From Thiopontia sp964416755 (GTDB lineage: Bacteria; Pseudomonadota; Gammaproteobacteria; GCF-002020875): a DNA stretch of 8,367 nt. Of the stretch, positions 6,394 through 8,367 are shown piece after piece. The notes under the pieces are model-generated. The model did no database searches. It had not been told where the DNA came from and saw only the letters and a program-made list of their open reading frames with translations. Each line of letters begins with the position of its first letter. The stretch's first letter is position 1. A program made the translations under genes and the position numbers. Location of the stretch: assembly GCA_964416755.1 (NCBI GenBank), contig CAYQFH010000112.1:1-8367 (forward strand), written 5' to 3'.

Positions 6394-7560
6394 TCAAGCT
6401 TCTGTGCCAAAGGCGAGTGCTACCAATGTCTGGTTGATGTGCAATCCATTCAGCTGCTCTCCATAGGTATCAAACCCAATCACATTGGGAGAGAACTGGT
6501 GCAGGATCTTTCCCCATTCGCTACGCTGCTCACCCTCTTTCAAATCAAGTTTGCAGAGTATACAGCTAAACAGCAATAACATGGAGATCTCTCCGGCCTC
6601 TTGCTGTATCTGCTGCAGATTTTCCCGCAACTTTCGGTTGGGCATACTCTGCTCTCCGAGATAGAGCAGTGTTCCCTCTTCCACTCCGCAGTAAAAGGTG
6701 AGCGATCCATCCTCTTCCACCTTTTGAATGGAGCGCACGTATCGCTCCCCTTTCTCACAATAGATCAGCGGGTGCTGTGCGTAGTGCCCGTTATCCAACT
6801 GTTCTACAGAACAGCCAACCGCTCGGGCAAATTCGACTGCAGCAGGGTAACCATTCAAGGTTTTTACATTTCGCCGCAGCAGATCCGCTTCGGTCACTAC
6901 AAAATCTGTCGACATTGGCTCATAGTACTGATACTTGAATGGATAAAACGGTAACGTACTCTTGCAGAGTACGACCACTGCAGCTCCACTATAGGCAGCA
7001 CCATTGGCAATCTGCCAAGTCTGGTTAAACTGCAGATCATCCCCTGCAGAACCTCCCAGCATAAGTATCTGACCCCTCTCTCGCTCCAATTCCAGAGCGA
7101 ATGCGGCAGAGATCAGCTCTTCACGCATGGCCAAACCATCCTGCAGCAACATCACAAAGTGGTGCTGTGGATCGAGATCCTCCAACTGCTCTCCCATTGC
7201 TCCAGTCAATTGGATCAATGCCTGCTGCGCACAAGAGGGGCGATATTGTGCGACACTGGGGATCACACTGACCTGCCACTGCAGTTGAGGAGCAACAAAT
7301 CCGAACAATACCAGAGAGCCTTCGTGGCGTTCGCCATCCAGAAACTCACCTGCCGTGGTACAACCCGCAGAGGGAACATCTGGAAAATGTAAAGCGAGCG
7401 CATCAGCCACCACCTCTGCAGATTGTCTGCTGGAGTGGTAAATCAACAAAAAATTGAGCTGTTTGCGGTCCGTTTCACCCCATCCGGAGATCGCCTCTGC
7501 CACCGCTGCCGCACCATCCTCTTGAAGGGAATACCCCTTCAATACGGGATTCAAACCCAC
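6394..7560 (-). CDS. FIST-domain sensor protein, candidate NosP-type nitric oxide sensor
   Basis: A 388-residue soluble protein made of FIST_N (about 35-230) and FIST_C (about 231-380). Visible signatures are SAGCTTAGEF at 64-73, LGGSAGDDL at 168-176, LNGYPAAVEFARAVG at 235-249 and FDTYGEQLNGLHINQT at 363-378. FIST domains bind small ligands; a subset, NosP, binds haem and senses nitric oxide, and NosP is encoded next to the kinase it inhibits. That is exactly the arrangement here, but the haem ligand cannot be assigned by eye: candidate His are 42, 58, 79, 133, 134, 259, 263, 354 and 374. The GTG start at 7560 overlaps the upstream EAL gene by 10 nt. A TTG at 7554, forming TTGA with that gene's stop, has GGAG (7563-7566) at an ideal 8 nt, whereas GTG has it at only 2 nt, so the TTG (386 aa) may be the true start. 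Amino-acid sensing, proposed for other FIST proteins, is the alternative. Confidence 0.9.
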   Translation of the reverse strand: MGLNPVLKGYSLQEDGAAAVAEAISGWGETDRKQLNFLLIYHSSRQSAEVVADALALHFPDVPSAGCTTAGEFLDGERHEGSLVLFGFVAPQLQWQVSVIPSVAQYRPSCAQQALIQLTGAMGEQLEDLDPQHHFVMLLQDGLAMREELISAAFALELERERGQILMLGGSAGDDLQFNQTWQIANGAAYSGAAVVVLCKSTLPFYPFKYQYYEPMSTDFVVTEADLLRRNVKTLNGYPAAVEFARAVGCSVEQLDNGHYAQHPLIYCEKGERYVRSIQKVEEDGSLTFYCGVEEGTLLYLGEQSMPNRKLRENLQQIQQEAGEISMLLLFSCILCKLDLKEGEQRSEWGKILHQFSPNVIGFDTYGEQLNGLHINQTLVALAFGTEA

Positions 7561-8367
7561 AACTCCGGCTTACCAACTTCAAAACCTTGCAGGTAATTGA
7601 CCCCCATCCGGGTCAATGCCGCTACGGTCTCGGGGTTCTCCACCCCAACCGCAACACACTCCATCCCCAACACAGAGCTAACACGCTGCATCGACTCAAC
7701 AATGGACCTCTCAACCTTGTTATGGATCACCCCTCGCACCAGTCGCCCATCAATTTTGATGAAATCTGCAGGCAACTTCTGCAGACTGGTAAAGGAAGAG
7801 GCAACACCTCCATAATCATCAATTGCAACCCGCACTCCAAGCAGACGCATCTCCTGAATAAACTGCTGCACCATCGTCATCTGCTTGTAGGCAACCGACT
7901 CTGCCAACTCAAAGATCAAAGACTCTGCTGGCACCTCATGCTTCATCATCTGATCTCGAATAAACAGCTGGAATCCCTCACCAACCAGGGTAAGTCCTGA
8001 AATATTGATGGAGTAGACCGCTGTCGTACCATCACTCTGCTGCTCTCCGATCCGTTTAAAGCTCTGTTCAATCACCCAGCGATCCAGCACCGGCATCATA
8101 TCAAAACGTTCACTACTGGGGATAAACTCGGCGGGGCTCACCACTTCACCACTCTGGCTCTCCATCCTCAGCAACACTTCATAGGCTGCCGGCTCTTCCT
8201 CTGTTTCACCCACCCGATAGATGGGTTGGCGATGGAGCTGAAAGCCGCTGTTCTCGACTGCTTTTCTGACCTCGACAGCCAGCGCCAACGCCTCGCTCTG
8301 CTGCTCGGAGACGGGACGATCCTTATGGTGGACATAGACACGCCCCAGATCCTCATTCAACTCTTTT
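7551..8367 (-). CDS. GGDEF/EAL-type protein with degenerate EAL domain (5' part outside window)
   Basis: The frame stays open to the right edge and the gene clearly continues beyond it. The first visible residues (KELNEDLGRVYVHH, then a linker into FQLHRQPI) look like the end of a GGDEF domain joined to an EAL domain, so a TTG at 8360 is not the real start. Counting from that TTG codon, EAL residues present are E61 (EVL), N119, E151, D181-D182, K202, D204, E241 and Q258. The first Glu of the usual AEGVE motif is Val238 (AVGV; codon at 7647-7649), equivalent to the catalytic Glu352 of RocR, and the loop after Asp-Asp reads YGGVASS rather than FGTGxSS. Phosphodiesterase activity is therefore doubtful; c-di-GMP binding remains possible. 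It overlaps the FIST gene by 10 nt and is a paralogue of the REC-GGDEF-EAL gene in the same operon. Whether its GGDEF is active cannot be seen. Confidence 0.9.
   Translation of the reverse strand, partial: KELNEDLGRVYVHHKDRPVSEQQSEALALAVEVRKAVENSGFQLHRQPIYRVGETEEEPAAYEVLLRMESQSGEVVSPAEFIPSSERFDMMPVLDRWVIEQSFKRIGEQQSDGTTAVYSINISGLTLVGEGFQLFIRDQMMKHEVPAESLIFELAESVAYKQMTMVQQFIQEMRLLGVRVAIDDYGGVASSFTSLQKLPADFIKIDGRLVRGVIHNKVERSIVESMQRVSSVLGMECVAVGVENPETVAALTRMGVNYLQGFEVGKPELWV
7563..7566 (-). promoter_or_regulatory. Shine-Dalgarno of the FIST gene
   Basis: On the minus strand GGAG lies inside the last codons of the upstream EAL gene. Spacing is 2 nt to the GTG at 7560 but 8 nt to the TTG at 7554, so it argues for the latter as start codon. 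Confidence 0.5.

Noticed and set aside
7551..8360. TTG at 8360 as the start of the EAL gene
   Set aside because: The frame continues upstream to the window edge, and the residues before the EAL domain resemble the end of a GGDEF domain, so the gene is cut by the window.

Overview
The window reads as chromosomal DNA of a gammaproteobacterium. The left part carries the end of a Lon protease gene, an Uup-type ABC-F ATPase and SlyX, a combination typical of that class. The right part is a signalling operon whose nearest known parallels are in Legionella, Pseudomonas, Vibrio and Shewanella. Genus cannot be fixed from this sequence. I see no mobile elements, tRNA or rRNA genes, CRISPR arrays or phage genes.

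Layout: positions 1-2703 are rightward (+): lon 3' end, a small DUF861-type cupin, uup and slyX. They are separated by 20 nt, 21 nt and an 8-nt overlap, so they may be read as one unit. Positions 2716-8367 are all leftward (-). In transcription order these are: the 3' part of a GGDEF/EAL gene cut by the right window edge, a FIST-domain sensor, a soluble PAS histidine kinase, a REC-GGDEF-EAL response regulator, and a 114-aa coiled-coil protein with a Glu-Pro repeat. Junctions are 10-nt overlap, about 5-nt gap, 6-nt gap and 28-nt gap, so this is one operon. The two gene blocks converge with only 12 nt between stop codons.

Main interpretation: FIST protein + kinase + REC-GGDEF-EAL matches the known NosP-NahK-type arrangement, in which a haem-binding FIST protein senses nitric oxide and controls a co-encoded kinase that phosphorylates a cyclic-di-GMP-metabolising regulator. 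The regulator here keeps its GGDEF and EAL catalytic residues but lacks the Arg of the GGDEF inhibitory site. The upstream, edge-cut GGDEF/EAL paralogue has lost a catalytic Glu in its EAL domain (Val instead) and has an altered loop after its Asp-Asp pair, so it is probably a c-di-GMP-binding or regulatory partner rather than a hydrolase. This extra degenerate paralogue and the small Glu-Pro coiled-coil protein are the least explained parts of the window.

No promoter could be identified: both transcription units appear to start outside the window. No convincing intrinsic terminator was seen at the convergence point.
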